Origin: Leptospira terpstrae serovar Hualin str. LT 11-33 = ATCC 700639
GTDB lineage: Bacteria > Spirochaetota > Leptospiria > Leptospirales > Leptospiraceae
Length of the DNA stretch: 64,000 nucleotides
Direction: 5' to 3'
Assembly: GCF_000332495.1 (NCBI RefSeq)
Contig: NZ_AOGW02000018.1
Location: 308,286-372,285, forward strand
The position numbers and the translations under genes are program-made. The notes under the pieces are model-generated. The model was not told the DNA's origin. It saw only the letters and a program-made list of their open reading frames with translations, and did not search any database. Shown here one piece after another: positions 1 to 10,963 of the stretch. Position 1 is the stretch's first letter. Each line of letters starts with the position of its first letter.

Positions 1-2723
1 GTATCGCACCTTCCACAAAGTTTTCCTTCTGTTTCCGAAACATGACGCCAACAGCGTGGGCACTCGTGGTGGTGGGGTTTACGAATTTGGATGGAATCCT
101 TTTCCCCTTTCCATTCTGAAAATACCTCACGAAGGCCACCAGCATCGAAACTTACTTCTGATACTACATAGAATAGGCTTAAGTCTTCTTTGCTAAATCC
201 AGTTTCTTTTAAGGATTCACCTGTGACTAAAACTTCAGCTTCTAAAGATTTACCTAGTTTTCCAAGTTTTCTTGCTTCTTCCAAAGCTTTTTGTACTAAT
301 TCTTTCGTTTGGAAAACTGATACAAATTGCGATTCTAATTGGGAATCTACCCAAGAGGTTAAGTCAGAAAAGTCAGAATAAAAAACAGAATCCTTTGCAC
401 CAAACTCAGTCCATACTTCTTCAGTGGTAAAAGATAAGATGGGTGCTAAGATTTTTGTGAGAGTTTCCAAAATGACTGCTAGAGCATACTCAGAAGACTT
501 TCTTGTTTTGGAATCTTTGGCATCACAGTACATTCTGTCTCGAATGATTTCGAAATAGTCTTGTGACAGATCCACAGTACAGAATACCAAAACTCTATGA
601 TACACTTGGTGGAAGTGGTAGTTTTCGTAGAGTTTTTTGACATCTTCATTCAGTTTGGCGAGTTTATGCAGATAGTACCTATCGATGGGTTCTAAATCTT
701 CTTTTTTTAGATTCCATGTGAGTGTTTCTGCATTCGTATTTCCTAATAGGTAACGGAATGTGTTTCGAATTTTACGATAAGCCTCGGCAACCGTTTTGAT
801 GGAGTCCTTTCCGATTTTAACATCATCTCTAAAGTCTTGAGTGGAAACCCAAAGCCTTAGGATATCTGCCCCGAATTGGTTGATGATGTCCGTTGTAGGA
901 TTGATCACGTTTCCAAGGGATTTAGACATGGCGTGGCCTTTTTCATCTAAGACATAACCATGGGTAAGGACCGATTTATAAGGTGGCCTTTTTCGAATTG
1001 CCATCGAAGGCCAAAGAGAAGATTGGAACCATCCTCTGTGTTGGTCGGAACCTTCTAAGTATAAATCAGCAGGTTCGCGGTCAAGAGAATCACCAAACAC
1101 AGCAAAGCTGGATACTCCAGAATCAAACCAAACATCTAAAATATCTTTGTCTTGTTTTAAGTCAAGAGACCCGCACTTTGAACATTTGGTTCCTTCGGGG
1201 AGTAGGTCTTTTGCTTCTCTTTCATACCAAACTTCGATTCCTTCTTTTTTTACAATTTGGATGAAATGTTTGATGGTTTTGTCATCCAGATGGGTGAACC
1301 CACAAGATTTACAAGTAAAAGAGGGAATTGGTACCCCCCAATTTCTTTGTCTCGACAAACACCAGTCAGGTCTTGATTCCACCATGGAACGAATCCGTGT
1401 GATCCCCCAATCGGGAATCCACTGAACTTTGTCAATGGCCTTTAGGGACTCTTCTCTAAGGCCTGCATGGTCAATGGAAAAAAACCATTGAGGTGTGGCT
1501 CGAAAGATCAGAGGTTTTTTACTCCTCCAACTATGAGGATAAGAGTGAGTGAATTCGGAGTAGTGGACTAGGGCATTTTTTTCTCTGAGAAGATCCACGA
1601 TTTTCGGATTGGCATCCCAGATTTTGATACCTTTCATCATTTCAAATTCGTCCGTATAACGGCCGTAATCATCAACCGGAGAAAGAGGAGGTAGACCTGC
1701 CGCTGTTCCCACACGGTAGTCGTCTGTTCCGTGCCCTGGGGCTGTATGGACACAACCTGTTCCCGCATCTAAAGTGACATGGTTTCCAAAAAGAGGAATG
1801 GAATCTCTATCGATAAACGGATGTAAGAAGGTCATTTTTCCAAGATCTTCACTTGTTAAAGAATGAATCTTTGTGAGTGTGATCCCTGTTTTTTGTTCCA
1901 CTGCTTCTTTTAATCCATCAGCAAGGATCAGTCTTCCATGACTGTCCGATTGGAAAAGAGAGTAGTCCAAATCTTGATTAAAACAAATCGCAAGGTTTGC
2001 GGGGAGTGTCCAAGGAGTGGTGGTCCAAATGAGGCAATACGTATCTTTTTCGCCTTTGACAGCAAACTTTACATAGATGGAAGGTGATACATGGTTTTGG
2101 TATTCGATCTCTGCTTCTGCATGAGCAGTTGCTAGATCAATACACCAATACACAGGTTTTTTTCCTTTGTAGATATATCCTTTTTCAAAGAGGGATCCAA
2201 ATACTTCCACAATCCTTGCTTCAAATTCCGGAGCCATAGTGAGATACTTTCTATCTTCTTCCCAGAAACATAAAAAGCGACTTAAGTCTTCGCCTTGTTT
2301 GCCTACAAATTCAGTAGCATACTCGCGGCATTTTTTTCTAAGTTCACTAGGACTTGTGTTTCTTGCTTCTTTGCCAAGATTCTTTAACACCTGTACTTCG
2401 ATGGGAAGACCATGACAATCCCATCCAGGAATCATGTCGGTTTGAAAGCCAGCGAGAGTTTTAGATTTAACAATGATATCTTTTAAAATTTTATTGAGAG
2501 AGTGACCCACATGGAAATTTCCATTTGCGTAAGGGGGCCCATCGTGCAATACAAACGAAGGTTTGGATTTACGAATTTCCTTCATGGTTTGGAAGACTTT
2601 TTTCTCTTTCCAAATCTTAATTTGACCGGGCTCACGATTTGCCAGGTCGGCTTTCATAGGAAAGGAGGTCTGTGGGAGGAGAACCGTTTTAGAATAAGGA
2701 TTTTCCGTTTCTGGTTTGGCCAT
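1..2723 (-). CDS. ileS: Isoleucyl-tRNA synthetase (3' end cut by window edge)
   Basis: Class I aminoacyl-tRNA synthetase that charges tRNA-Ile in the cytoplasm. I translated the minus strand from the ATG at 2723. The class I signature HVGH is at residues 71-74 and the KMSKS-type loop reads AMSKS near residue 600. Two CxxC pairs (CKSC and CSKC) sit in the catalytic-core insertion ahead of the DVWFDSG motif, as is usual in bacterial IleRS. The C-terminal anticodon-binding region runs off the left edge, so the terminal zinc domain cannot be seen. The LRR lipoprotein gene ends 60 bp upstream on the same strand, so co-transcription is possible. The frame is intact throughout the visible part. Confidence 0.96.
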   Translation of the reverse strand, partial: MAKPETENPYSKTVLLPQTSFPMKADLANREPGQIKIWKEKKVFQTMKEIRKSKPSFVLHDGPPYANGNFHVGHSLNKILKDIIVKSKTLAGFQTDMIPGWDCHGLPIEVQVLKNLGKEARNTSPSELRKKCREYATEFVGKQGEDLSRFLCFWEEDRKYLTMAPEFEARIVEVFGSLFEKGYIYKGKKPVYWCIDLATAHAEAEIEYQNHVSPSIYVKFAVKGEKDTYCLIWTTTPWTLPANLAICFNQDLDYSLFQSDSHGRLILADGLKEAVEQKTGITLTKIHSLTSEDLGKMTFLHPFIDRDSIPLFGNHVTLDAGTGCVHTAPGHGTDDYRVGTAAGLPPLSPVDDYGRYTDEFEMMKGIKIWDANPKIVDLLREKNALVHYSEFTHSYPHSWRSKKPLIFRATPQWFFSIDHAGLREESLKAIDKVQWIPDWGITRIRSMVESRPDWCLSRQRNWGVPIPSFTCKSCGFTHLDDKTIKHFIQIVKKEGIEVWYEREAKDLLPEGTKCSKCGSLDLKQDKDILDVWFDSGVSSFAVFGDSLDREPADLYLEGSDQHRGWFQSSLWPSMAIRKRPPYKSVLTHGYVLDEKGHAMSKSLGNVINPTTDIINQFGADILRLWVSTQDFRDDVKIGKDSIKTVAEAYRKIRNTFRYLLGNTNAETLTWNLKKEDLEPIDRYYLHKLAKLNEDVKKLYENYHFHQVYHRVLVFCTVDLSQDYFEIIRDRMYCDAKDSKTRKSSEYALAVILETLTKILAPILSFTTEEVWTEFGAKDSVFYSDFSDLTSWVDSQLESQFVSVFQTKELVQKALEEARKLGKLGKSLEAEVLVTGESLKETGFSKEDLSLFYVVSEVSFDAGGLREVFSEWKGEKDSIQIRKPHHHECPRCWRHVSETEGKLCGRCD

Positions 2724-2783
2724 AGTAAGACCAATTTTTGAGGTCTAGGCCAAAGAGAAAACGGAAAAAATATCTTTAAGTTC

Positions 2784-3413
2784 TTAGAGTTTGACTCGCA
2801 CCTTGGGAAGTTCGTCCCGAAGCCGAACCACATCCGATTTTTCGAGTAGGGTCTTTTGTAAAACGAGATGTTTTAGGGAATTTAATTTCGACAGGTTTTT
2901 CGGTAGGGTTTTGTATTCCCGCATGAGAGTTAGGTCAAGGATTTCTAAATGGGGAAGACTTGCTATCACCTCTACATCAGCCTCTGTTAGTTGGACTTTT
3001 GTTTCATCTAAAGCCAGCGTTTTTAATTTTTGTAAACGACCAATGACTTGCGGAATTTCATTCAGTTCGGTTCTACCGAGAAGTAAAATTTCTAAATTTT
3101 CTAAGTTACCGATCTCTTCCGGTAAGGTTTTGATTGGGTTTCCAAAGAGATTTAAAATCTTTAATTGTTTGAGGTTTCCGATTTCTTTTGGGAGTTCTTT
3201 GAGTGAATCGTATTGAAGGGTTAGTTCTTCCACCTTGGTTAAATTTCCTATGGATGCAGGAAGGACTCCCACTTCTTTGTTGGAAAGATTAAGAACCCGA
3301 TCTTCTTTATGGTTTTCTAACCATTCGCCTGCATTGACAACTTCCTTATTGCAGTGGAAAAATAGGGAAGTGAGAAATAAAATCGTAACTGTTCTGTATA
3401 CAAAAGACTTCAT
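2784..3413 (-). CDS. Leucine-rich-repeat lipoprotein
   Basis: 209 aa. The N-terminus is a lipoprotein signal peptide: basic start, hydrophobic core, then a spirochaete-type lipobox LFFHC with Cys21. About five LRR units follow, with the pattern LxxLxxLxLxxNxIxxLPxxIGxL (for example LKILNLFGNPIKTLP). Such proteins are abundant in Leptospira and are thought to be surface or periplasmic protein-binding scaffolds; the ligand cannot be told from sequence. It lies just upstream of ileS and just downstream of the 723-aa membrane protein, all on the minus strand. Confidence 0.85.
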   Translation of the reverse strand: MKSFVYRTVTILFLTSLFFHCNKEVVNAGEWLENHKEDRVLNLSNKEVGVLPASIGNLTKVEELTLQYDSLKELPKEIGNLKQLKILNLFGNPIKTLPEEIGNLENLEILLLGRTELNEIPQVIGRLQKLKTLALDETKVQLTEADVEVIASLPHLEILDLTLMREYKTLPKNLSKLNSLKHLVLQKTLLEKSDVVRLRDELPKVRVKL

Positions 3414-3426
3414 AGAACCAATTTTA

Positions 3427-5598
3427 TCATTTTATATATTTATTATAGCCAAATTCTAATTCTCGAATGATAAACTGGATGTAATCCATTTGGTCACGAT
3501 CCGATTTATAGATACTTGCTTCCTTTCTATAATATTCCGCTAGTTGGGTTCTAAATAGAATCGTGCGAAAATCGGCTTTTGAAAGAATAAGTTCTTTTGG
3601 TCTATTTTTTAATTGGAGGGCTTCTGGAATTTTCATGACCACAGAAATTTGTAAAATAGCATGTTCAATCTCTGCTACAATTTTGTTAGAATCTTTTTTT
3701 TGGTCTGAGTTGGGAAGTTGGGCTTTGATATCTTCTACACAATCTTCGATATGGTTTCGTAACCTTTTGAAGTCGTAAACTTTTTCTGCGATACTATTGA
3801 ATTTTTTAGGATAAATAAATCCCTCTGCTACTTTGGCAATCCCTAGTGATCTGTTTTCCTTTGGAGTAGATTGTGTTTGTTTCTCTACGGTTGGTTTTTG
3901 TTTCCCATCAGAACGATAAAGATACCCAAGGGTAAGACCAACAAGGAAACTAAGGAAAAAACCACTGATAATGTATTCCAATGTTCCGAGCAATAGGGAA
4001 ACTATTGTGGTAACGGATGCGAGTGTTAGGAAAGTAAAAACACCAATGGGAACATGGAATTTTTCCTGTAGTGCCGAAAAAGAAATTCTTGGTTCTCTTA
4101 ACAGGTTTTGGTTTATAATTGTTTCTTCTTCTAATTCTTGTTCTGGAATTTCTTCTTTATCTATATTTTGATCCGATCTGTTTTTTAAAATCACACGGAT
4201 TTGGTCCAGGATAGGAAGTTCATTTCTATAATTCGAGTCGGTCTTTGCCAGGTTGAATGTATTGGCTTCGACTTTAGAAAGTTTTTTTTGGTCCAGGGCA
4301 AAAAGAATATGAAAACTCTCTTCTTTCATTTCCAAACAACCGTAAATTTCTGAAAGAGAACTTACAATTTTAGAAATTGCCTTTTCGGTTTCTATTTCAT
4401 TTTTCAGACCCAGTGCTTTTACTTCAGCGTTTAAATCAAGTTTGGTGAGAGTGAGTGTGTTTGCTGTATTGTCTTCGATTTTTGTTCCCAGTAGTTTGAT
4501 TAAGGAGATGACTGCTTCCTCGGCATCTTCTTTTTTTTGTTCTTTTAGGTGTTTGTTTAGTTTCTCTAAAATGAGGAGGCTTTCTCTGACTGAGTTACCC
4601 ACTCGTTTTCCCTCTTCATTTGTGATTCGGTCAAAAGGAAATTCTTGGAGGAGGGAAGAAAAGTTTGGTATAAAACTAACGCCTGTTTTGAGAAGTTCTT
4701 CTGTTCGTTTGGGAAGATAGGATTCTAGTTCGTTCAGTTTTTCTATAAATCCAGCGTATTTGTTATCCAAGGCAAAACGTTTGAGGTAAGGAAAGGAAAA
4801 AATCCTAAGCCCATCCATTTGCACTGCGAGATGGCGCGCATATTCAGGATGGTGGGAACCGTTTGGCAAAATGAGGTGGTAACCTGGAATGATCTCTACA
4901 AGTTTTGCTGTTTCTTTTCCTCTTGTGATTACATCCAAAACAAAATCCTTCATAGGAATGTAACCGTAAGAGTCCATAGTTTTGCGAATCATCGATTCCA
5001 ATTCACTTTCATAACTAAGTTTAGTTGGGAAAAAATAAGTATTTCCTTTTTGATCGGAACGAACAAGACCTGCACCTGGATTTTCATCTTCTAGTAATAA
5101 TTCCCGGCTCGCTCTGTTTTTCAATAATTGGTCAATTAAATCGACACTGTATTTGAAACAAGCTCTACGAAAAGGAACTATATCCGTCTTTTCTCTGTTT
5201 TGTGGGGCGATCATACTAATTCGCATCATTAGCTTTTGATCAACCTGCAATAAGAAAGGATAAAAATAAACAACAGGCTCTTTATTGTGTTCGGTAAGGC
5301 CCGCAAGTTCTTTAAAGGCCTCCGCAATCGCAGCCCCCGATTTATGAACTTCGGTGAGTTGGACTTGTTTCGAGAGCAATTCAGGAATGGAATCCACTGT
5401 CAAAAGCAGGGAAGGGGTGATTTCAGCACTGCCATGCATTTCCAGTCTTCTATGGCGCACACGAAGTTCTTCTAAAATTGCTTGGGAGGTCATCGAATAA
5501 CTAGCAATATTCTTAGGCAATGGAATGAAAAATGATGGATCCATAGTTTCACCAGTAAGTGGTGTTTCTGAATCCGTGGGTTCCGAGAATTGTTCCAA
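3427..5598 (-). CDS. Large conserved-type membrane protein of unknown function
   Basis: 723 aa, family not recognised. The start is TTG at 5598, preceded by AGAAGG about 8 bp upstream. The protein is mostly charged and helical. Two adjacent hydrophobic stretches near residues 540-590 form a probable membrane hairpin; the long N-terminal part and the ~130-residue C-terminal part are probably cytoplasmic because no signal peptide is visible. Helices rich in Glu, Lys and Leu on both sides suggest coiled-coil or helical-bundle packing. It ends 13 bp before the LRR lipoprotein start, so the two may be co-transcribed. I assign no function. Confidence 0.7.
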   Translation of the reverse strand: MEQFSEPTDSETPLTGETMDPSFFIPLPKNIASYSMTSQAILEELRVRHRRLEMHGSAEITPSLLLTVDSIPELLSKQVQLTEVHKSGAAIAEAFKELAGLTEHNKEPVVYFYPFLLQVDQKLMMRISMIAPQNREKTDIVPFRRACFKYSVDLIDQLLKNRASRELLLEDENPGAGLVRSDQKGNTYFFPTKLSYESELESMIRKTMDSYGYIPMKDFVLDVITRGKETAKLVEIIPGYHLILPNGSHHPEYARHLAVQMDGLRIFSFPYLKRFALDNKYAGFIEKLNELESYLPKRTEELLKTGVSFIPNFSSLLQEFPFDRITNEEGKRVGNSVRESLLILEKLNKHLKEQKKEDAEEAVISLIKLLGTKIEDNTANTLTLTKLDLNAEVKALGLKNEIETEKAISKIVSSLSEIYGCLEMKEESFHILFALDQKKLSKVEANTFNLAKTDSNYRNELPILDQIRVILKNRSDQNIDKEEIPEQELEEETIINQNLLREPRISFSALQEKFHVPIGVFTFLTLASVTTIVSLLLGTLEYIISGFFLSFLVGLTLGYLYRSDGKQKPTVEKQTQSTPKENRSLGIAKVAEGFIYPKKFNSIAEKVYDFKRLRNHIEDCVEDIKAQLPNSDQKKDSNKIVAEIEHAILQISVVMKIPEALQLKNRPKELILSKADFRTILFRTQLAEYYRKEASIYKSDRDQMDYIQFIIRELEFGYNKYIK

Positions 5599-5955
5599 AA
5601 TATACCTTCTCTAACAAGTATCAAAATCTATTTTCGGTAAATCAAGAGAGAAAGTTTGAATTCTGGGAAAGCCTTATCGCTTTATTATCTTATTTCAGTG
5701 ATCATTTATGACTAAAATGGGAAAAACAAATTTGATACATGAATGGAAAGACAGTGAATCTCCTCTTAGATTTCTCCAATGGATTTGTCAATGTTCGTAT
5801 TTTTTGGGTAGTTCCCCTGAAAGTAAGTATTGAAAATGAATGATGGAACATTGTAATCAAATTGTTTAGGTGATTATATTACCACATTCGGATTAATAGA
5901 ATCCTATCATCAAATGTGAGCTAAAAAATACTAAAAAAGATAATAGAAACATTTT
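5599..5955. other. Intergenic region between divergent genes
   Basis: About 360 bp between the divergent 723-aa gene and the chemoreceptor gene; it must carry both promoters. It is AT-rich with no clear repeat. A 41-codon plus-strand ORF (ATG at 5708) exists but has no convincing ribosome site or recognisable product. Confidence 0.5.
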
Positions 5956-7536
5956 ATGATTGGACTCCAGTCAATAATTTTCGTCTATAATGATATGGAT
6001 ATTAGATTGGCAGCGGTTCTATTGGAACGCCAAAAAAAAGTAGATACATTTTTTCTTTGGGCAATTTTGGCTCACACTCCCCTTGTTTTTTTTCTCTCAT
6101 TAGGATACGGTGCTACTACTGTCGTCACTTTATCGGCAGTTGTACTTTCCTTTGTTTCATTTGTGTTCTACCGTTTGGGACGAGGAACTTTTTTTCTAAG
6201 AGCCTGGAATGGGGCTGCACTTATGATGTTCAGTGCTCTCATGATCCAGGCCCAGTTTGGTCGGATCGAAATGCACTTTCATGTATTCAGTGCTCTTGCT
6301 ATTTTATTTGTCTATGACGATTGGAGAGTTTTACTCTTAGCAGCGCTGACCATTGCCATACACCACTTAGTTGGAAATTACATTCAAGAATTTGGTACTG
6401 TCATTTTCGGAACTAAAGTGATGGTTTATAGTTATGGAACGGGACTTGAGATTGTATTCACACATGCTTTGTTCGTTGTATTTGAAACAGGATTTTTGAT
6501 TTATTTTTCCTATCGTTCTGTGATGGAACTAAGAAAACAAATTGAAGCACAAACTCATTTAGAAACTGTGATTGCGGGGGTGACTGCTGCATTGGAAGAA
6601 GTATCTTCTGGAACGAAAAATTTTGTTGGAAACTCCGCTCTAATCTCTCAAAAAGTTTTAGAGTTCGAAAGTTCTTTCCAAACTCAATCATCTTCCATCG
6701 AAGCAATTTCTGCAGCAACAGAAGAAACTGCAGCATCGAGCCAATTGATTTTGGAAGGGTCCAATCGGCAAATCAAAGAAGTAAAAACCGTAGAAGAATT
6801 GAATCGAAATTTGTTCAGTTTAAACGAAGGATTTGTTACTTCCTTGGAAGTGATGCGTTCAAAAATCCAAGAATCCGCTGATACGGTTAAAAAAACAGAG
6901 GCAGAATTTACAGGGTTGTACCAGTCCATGGAAGTGGCTGTGGATGATTCGGAAAAGATGGAAGAAATTCTAGAACTAATTTCTGATATTGCAGAAAAGG
7001 TCAACTTACTTTCGTTAAACGCATCGATTGAAGCTGCACGTGCTGGAGATGCTGGCCGGGGATTTGCCGTAGTTGCTTCTGAGATCTCTAAACTAGCTGA
7101 CTCTACAGCAGAAGCAACGAAAAACATTTCTTCTATATCAGGAAAAATTAAATCGGCTATCCAAGTAAGTTTCAAACAGTCCAACCAAATCAACCAAACA
7201 GTCCAAAGTTTTGTTAAGTCCATTCTTTCCTCAGAAGAAGGAATGAGAGAACTAACAGTAAAAATTACAGGAACACTTTCCGCTTTCGAAAAACAAGAAC
7301 AGGCACTCCAAACTTTAGATCAAATTGCACAAGAGATGCAGCTTTCTAGTAAGGAACAGTCGACAAGTATGGAAGAAATTTCCGCTTCCATTATGGATTT
7401 GAATGTAAAAACCCAAACGAATTTGGGAACCAGTTCGAATATGATTGCACTCATCGAAAAAGGAAATATTATTTTCAATGACTTGAAGGGATCTGTCGAA
7501 ACCTTAGCTGCCGTCATTGAAGATGAAGAATCATAA
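5956..7536 (+). CDS. Methyl-accepting chemotaxis protein with histidine-rich membrane sensor domain
   Basis: 526 aa. The N-terminal ~190 residues are several membrane helices without a periplasmic loop domain. They contain an EMHFH motif (residues 105-109) and a His-His pair near 136-137, a layout that suggests metal, haem or redox sensing within the membrane; this is inference. The cytoplasmic part is a long coiled coil whose hairpin tip, near residues 350-370, has the highly conserved chemoreceptor sequence [11 protein letters not shown]. It should signal through CheW/CheA. An alternative ATG at 5995 would remove 13 residues. The next gene overlaps its 3' end, so the pair is probably co-transcribed. 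Confidence 0.9.
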   Translation: MIGLQSIIFVYNDMDIRLAAVLLERQKKVDTFFLWAILAHTPLVFFLSLGYGATTVVTLSAVVLSFVSFVFYRLGRGTFFLRAWNGAALMMFSALMIQAQFGRIEMHFHVFSALAILFVYDDWRVLLLAALTIAIHHLVGNYIQEFGTVIFGTKVMVYSYGTGLEIVFTHALFVVFETGFLIYFSYRSVMELRKQIEAQTHLETVIAGVTAALEEVSSGTKNFVGNSALISQKVLEFESSFQTQSSSIEAISAATEETAASSQLILEGSNRQIKEVKTVEELNRNLFSLNEGFVTSLEVMRSKIQESADTVKKTEAEFTGLYQSMEVAVDDSEKMEEILELISDIAEKVNLLSLNASIEAARAGDAGRGFAVVASEISKLADSTAEATKNISSISGKIKSAIQVSFKQSNQINQTVQSFVKSILSSEEGMRELTVKITGTLSAFEKQEQALQTLDQIAQEMQLSSKEQSTSMEEISASIMDLNVKTQTNLGTSSNMIALIEKGNIIFNDLKGSVETLAAVIEDEES

Positions 7537-8083
7537 AATTAAAAACCTTGTACTATTTTTCCTTGGTTTTTTATTCCTATTTGTTCTTAGTTTAGGAATT
7601 GGTTACTTTGGGGAGAAGTCTCGATTTGTAGAGTGTCCTTTTTGTAAAGAAAGGTTTTCAAATGAACCAAAAGATACATGGATTTGGATTTATCCTGGGC
7701 TTGTGGGTTGTGGGAAAAAATGTCCATTGGCACTGGCTGCCCTTCGTCAGTTCCAAGATCGTTTTCCTGAAATTCAATCTTCCTTTTATTTTTTAGTTAC
7801 CGATCCAAATGAAACAGAAGAAGCGATCCAGTCTTACTTGGCTTATTACCAAAAAAGTTTAAAGATTAGGGCTCTTCGTCCTAAAACAGAAGAAGAAGTT
7901 AGTTTCTATCGGAAGTTAGGTGCTTATTTGCCTGTCCATCCATCTCTTAAAAAACGAGATGAACATGGAACTCAATTTTTTTTGGTTCCCCCCAATCGCG
8001 ATTTTATGTATTTAATACCGAAATTGGGAGAAGAAGAGTGGAGCGAAATCAGAAAGGAAATAGAATCCAAATCCATTCAATGA
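7523..8083 (+). CDS. Sco1/SenC-like thioredoxin-fold protein, membrane anchored
   Basis: 186 aa from the ATG at 7523, overlapping the chemoreceptor stop by 14 bp; a TTG two codons upstream is possible. The N-terminus is a membrane anchor or signal peptide, so the domain faces the periplasm. The motif CGKKCP matches the CxxxCP copper-binding motif of the Sco family, and a downstream [10 protein letters not shown] resembles the region holding the Sco histidine ligand. A second CPFC pair lies near the membrane. Sco proteins deliver copper to cytochrome oxidase or act as thiol reductases. Pairing with a histidine-rich chemoreceptor suggests a copper or redox link (inference). Confidence 0.65.
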   Translation: MKNHKIKNLVLFFLGFLFLFVLSLGIGYFGEKSRFVECPFCKERFSNEPKDTWIWIYPGLVGCGKKCPLALAALRQFQDRFPEIQSSFYFLVTDPNETEEAIQSYLAYYQKSLKIRALRPKTEEEVSFYRKLGAYLPVHPSLKKRDEHGTQFFLVPPNRDFMYLIPKLGEEEWSEIRKEIESKSIQ

Positions 8084-8085
8084 TA

Positions 8086-8847
8086 TTAATGGATCATGTG
8101 GTAAACTTCTTTCATTTCCTCACGTAAAAGTTTCATTTTGTTCGGAACATCCGGGTGTGAAATATCTTCTGGGTTTAGAAGATAGTTTTCTGGTCCAAGT
8201 TCTTTAATCATCATTTTAGTTTGCCAAGTATTGTCCTGTGGCATGTTGATATCTGATAAAAATGTATAGTTTCTTTTTAGTTCCGGTTTTACAAAATCCA
8301 AAATGGAGTTGAAATGGTGGTCGTTGTAAATTTTTCTTCCATCCGCCAAACGAGTGTACCCACGAACTACATAATCAATATAAACAACATCACATTCAAA
8401 AGCTTCAAATAAAAAGTTGATGGAGTCAAGAGGGATGATCTCTCCGCAGGTTGAAATGTCTATGTCCACTCGAAAGGAACAAATTCCATCGGGATCCGCA
8501 GCATCAGGATAAGTGTGGACTGTGATATGAGATTTGTCTAGGTGCATACTCACCTGAGCCGATGGAATGGGATTACCACCACCTTTGACATCACTCATAA
8601 GAACCATAGCAGAAGCACCTACAGGATCGTAGTCTTGTGCGGAGACAGAAAGTATATTGGCATCAATTCGTTTGACAATCTCTTTAGAAATTTCTGTTAT
8701 TTTGCTAGCGTTGTATTTGTCGTGGATATAACTTACGTATCTACCTTTTTGTTCGTCATCCAAAGTGATGCAAAAATCGTAGAGGTTAAAACTCAAAACT
8801 TTTGTCAGATTGTTGAAACCGGAAAGTTTGATTTTTTCTTTATCCAT
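8086..8847 (-). CDS. speD: S-adenosylmethionine decarboxylase proenzyme
   Basis: 253 aa, close to the length of the E. coli-type SpeD. It decarboxylates S-adenosylmethionine to supply aminopropyl groups for spermidine synthesis. The sequence HLDKSHITVHTYPD contains the Lys-Ser bond at which these proenzymes self-cleave to form the pyruvoyl cofactor. The region beginning FRVDIDISTCGEI is also typical of the family. Its 3' end abuts the convergent Sco-like gene with only 2 bp between stops. The divergent GH13 gene starts 81 bp away. Confidence 0.92.
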   Translation of the reverse strand: MDKEKIKLSGFNNLTKVLSFNLYDFCITLDDEQKGRYVSYIHDKYNASKITEISKEIVKRIDANILSVSAQDYDPVGASAMVLMSDVKGGGNPIPSAQVSMHLDKSHITVHTYPDAADPDGICSFRVDIDISTCGEIIPLDSINFLFEAFECDVVYIDYVVRGYTRLADGRKIYNDHHFNSILDFVKPELKRNYTFLSDINMPQDNTWQTKMMIKELGPENYLLNPEDISHPDVPNKMKLLREEMKEVYHMIH

Positions 8848-8928
8848 TGCTACCTGCTTGTATAAAGAACAGAAATTCGGTATTTAGGTAAGAGGCAACT
8901 GAAATAACGATAAAGTTTTAGAAAAGTC

Positions 8929-10560
8929 ATGGAAAACAAAATGGAATGGTGGAAACAAACTTCAATTTACCAAATTTACCCTTGGTCCTTTCAGGATTCC
9001 AATGGGGACGGAATTGGCGATTTACAAGGGATTCTTGGACGTTTGGACCAAATCCAAGCTTTGGGTGTGGAAACCATTTGGTTTTCTCCTTTTTATCAAA
9101 GTCCTGGAGAAGATTTCGGCTACGATATATCCGACTACACTGCCATTGATCCCCGGTTTGGGACAATGGAAGACTGTGACAAACTCATCAAAGAAATCCA
9201 CAAACGAAAGATGAGGATTGTTCTAGACATGGTGATGAACCATACTTCAGACAAACATCCGTGGTTTTTGGAATCCAAATCTTCTAAAGAAAATCCCAAA
9301 AGAGATTTTTACATTTGGAGAAAAGGAACTAAAAAACCACCTAACAATTGGATTTCGATGGTGGGAACTTCTGGATGGAATTATGACAAAACAACCGATG
9401 AGTTTTACTATAGTAATTTTTTATCTTTTCAACCCGATCTAAACTATCGTAACCCCAAAGTCAAAAAAGTCATGTTCGGTATTTTGGATTTTTGGTTGGA
9501 TAAGGGAGTGGATGGGTTTCGACTCGATATCTTTAACTCAATTTATAAAGATGAAAATTTTCGAGATAACCCTTCGAGTTTACGTTATTTTCCTACGCCA
9601 GATAACCATGATGAGGCGTTTTTTCAGAAGAAACAATTTAATTTAAATTTACCAGAGTCTTTTGCATTTGCAAAGGAAGTTCGTAAACATATTTCCAAAT
9701 ACAAACAAAAGCCTTTTTTGATTGGAGAAGTGAGTGGGTCGGACAAAGTATTAAAATCCTTTTTAGGGGAAAAAGCGGATGGACTAAGCCTTGTATTCCA
9801 ATTCGAACTGATTCACTTTGATTACCATGCAAAGTTTTTTAAAGATCTTTTGGAAAAAAATGAAAAAGATTTTCCAGCTCCTTTCGTACCTACCTATGTA
9901 TTGGGAAACCATGACCAAAGGCGTTACATCGATCGGTTAGGTGGTGATATTCGTAAAGCCAAAGTTCTTTCGGCATTCCAATTTTTAGCAAGGGGAATTC
10001 CAATCGTATATTATGGGGAAGAGATAGCAAGGAAAGAAGGGCGGATCTCTAATTTCCTGGGAAAAGATCCCATTGCCAAAATGAATCGTTTGGTTCCTCT
10101 ATTTTTATCCAATTTACTTGGAATTTATATCAATAGAGACAATTGTCGTCTGCCTATGTTATGGGATGAGAGTAAAAATGCTGGATTTTCGAAGGAAAGT
10201 CCTTGGTTGCCTTTAGGGAAATTCCAAATAGAAGATACTGTTCTCAATCAAAAAACAAATAAAGATTCTCTTTGGAACCATTACCGTTCCTTATTTCAAT
10301 TAAGAAAAGGATCCGTAGTTTTGAAAGAGGGAAGTGTTAAAACAAAATTTTCGAACAACCCAGACGTTTTGAGTTTTGAAAGGATCCTTGGGAATAAAGT
10401 TGTAATTGTGTATTTAAACTTCGGGGAGAAAGAAACCAAAGAAACAATTCCTAAAGGATCTAAGTCATTGTATCAGTTTGGTGGTGCAAAAGAGCGGGAA
10501 GGAATTCTCCAATTGGGAGCCCATTCGGGAGCTGTTTTTGAAACAATATTAAAGAAGTAA
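8929..10560 (+). CDS. Alpha-glucosidase, GH13 family (oligo-1,6-glucosidase / trehalose hydrolase type)
   Basis: 543 aa. It begins with the classic GH13 N-terminus (WWKQTSIYQIYPWSF, then NGDGIGDLQGI). The conserved regions are present: DMVMNHTSDKHPW, the nucleophile motif DGFRLDIFN, the acid/base motif LIGEVSG, and NHDQRR. There is no signal peptide, so it should act on small alpha-glucosides in the cytoplasm. Exact specificity (isomaltose, sucrose, trehalose or trehalose-6-phosphate) cannot be decided here. The start is ATG at 8929; ATG 8941 is a fair alternative. The last 12 bp overlap the convergent STAS gene. Confidence 0.9.
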   Translation: MENKMEWWKQTSIYQIYPWSFQDSNGDGIGDLQGILGRLDQIQALGVETIWFSPFYQSPGEDFGYDISDYTAIDPRFGTMEDCDKLIKEIHKRKMRIVLDMVMNHTSDKHPWFLESKSSKENPKRDFYIWRKGTKKPPNNWISMVGTSGWNYDKTTDEFYYSNFLSFQPDLNYRNPKVKKVMFGILDFWLDKGVDGFRLDIFNSIYKDENFRDNPSSLRYFPTPDNHDEAFFQKKQFNLNLPESFAFAKEVRKHISKYKQKPFLIGEVSGSDKVLKSFLGEKADGLSLVFQFELIHFDYHAKFFKDLLEKNEKDFPAPFVPTYVLGNHDQRRYIDRLGGDIRKAKVLSAFQFLARGIPIVYYGEEIARKEGRISNFLGKDPIAKMNRLVPLFLSNLLGIYINRDNCRLPMLWDESKNAGFSKESPWLPLGKFQIEDTVLNQKTNKDSLWNHYRSLFQLRKGSVVLKEGSVKTKFSNNPDVLSFERILGNKVVIVYLNFGEKETKETIPKGSKSLYQFGGAKEREGILQLGAHSGAVFETILKK

Positions 10561-10842
10561 ATACCCATTTAGATTTAGAATTTTTAAAATCTTTTGGATC
10601 TGTGGGTTTACGTTGATGAGTAACAATGTAACTCCCTGTTTTTGGTAGGCCATTTTTTTGTATAATAAAAGTCCAAGAACAGCGGAGGATACTTCTTCCA
10701 CATTGGAAAAATCTAAGGAGAGAGAGGAGACTCCTTTCTGGAAAATACTTGTCATGTCTTCCTCCAGGCTTGCAGCAGAATATACATCCAATCGATTCGA
10801 CTCAATTCGATAACAATTTTCCTCTATTGATTTTGTGACCAT
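10549..10842 (-). CDS. STAS-domain protein (anti-sigma factor antagonist-like)
   Basis: 97 aa from the ATG at 10842, chosen because GAGGGAC lies just upstream; a GTG at 10854 would add four residues. The whole protein is a single STAS domain: a DFSNVEEVSSAVLGLL segment corresponds to the loop and helix that carry the phosphorylatable serine in SpoIIAA-type proteins. Such proteins bind anti-sigma kinases or act in stressosome or phospholipid-transport complexes. No partner kinase is adjacent. It sits downstream of the GT2 gene on the same strand after a ~120-bp gap. Confidence 0.7.
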   Translation of the reverse strand: MVTKSIEENCYRIESNRLDVYSAASLEEDMTSIFQKGVSSLSLDFSNVEEVSSAVLGLLLYKKMAYQKQGVTLLLINVNPQIQKILKILNLNGYLLL

Positions 10843-10963
10843 ATTGTCCCTCACAAAACAAAGAACGGTAAAAGGAAAAAATACCTTAGGGTTTGTGAGA
10901 CAAAAAAGAATCGAAAAAAAATTAGATTTTCCTTCGATTTTTACTCTAACCCTAAAGTTTCAT

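Noticed and set aside
983..1435. Several ORFs opposite or out of frame within 1-2720
   Set aside because: Shadows of the intact ileS reading frame.
2791..3459. Plus-strand ORFs over the LRR lipoprotein
   Set aside because: Antisense to a clear LRR gene; composition mirrors the repeat structure.
6684..7223. 179-aa minus-strand ORF
   Set aside because: Antisense to the chemoreceptor coiled coil, where low stop density is common.
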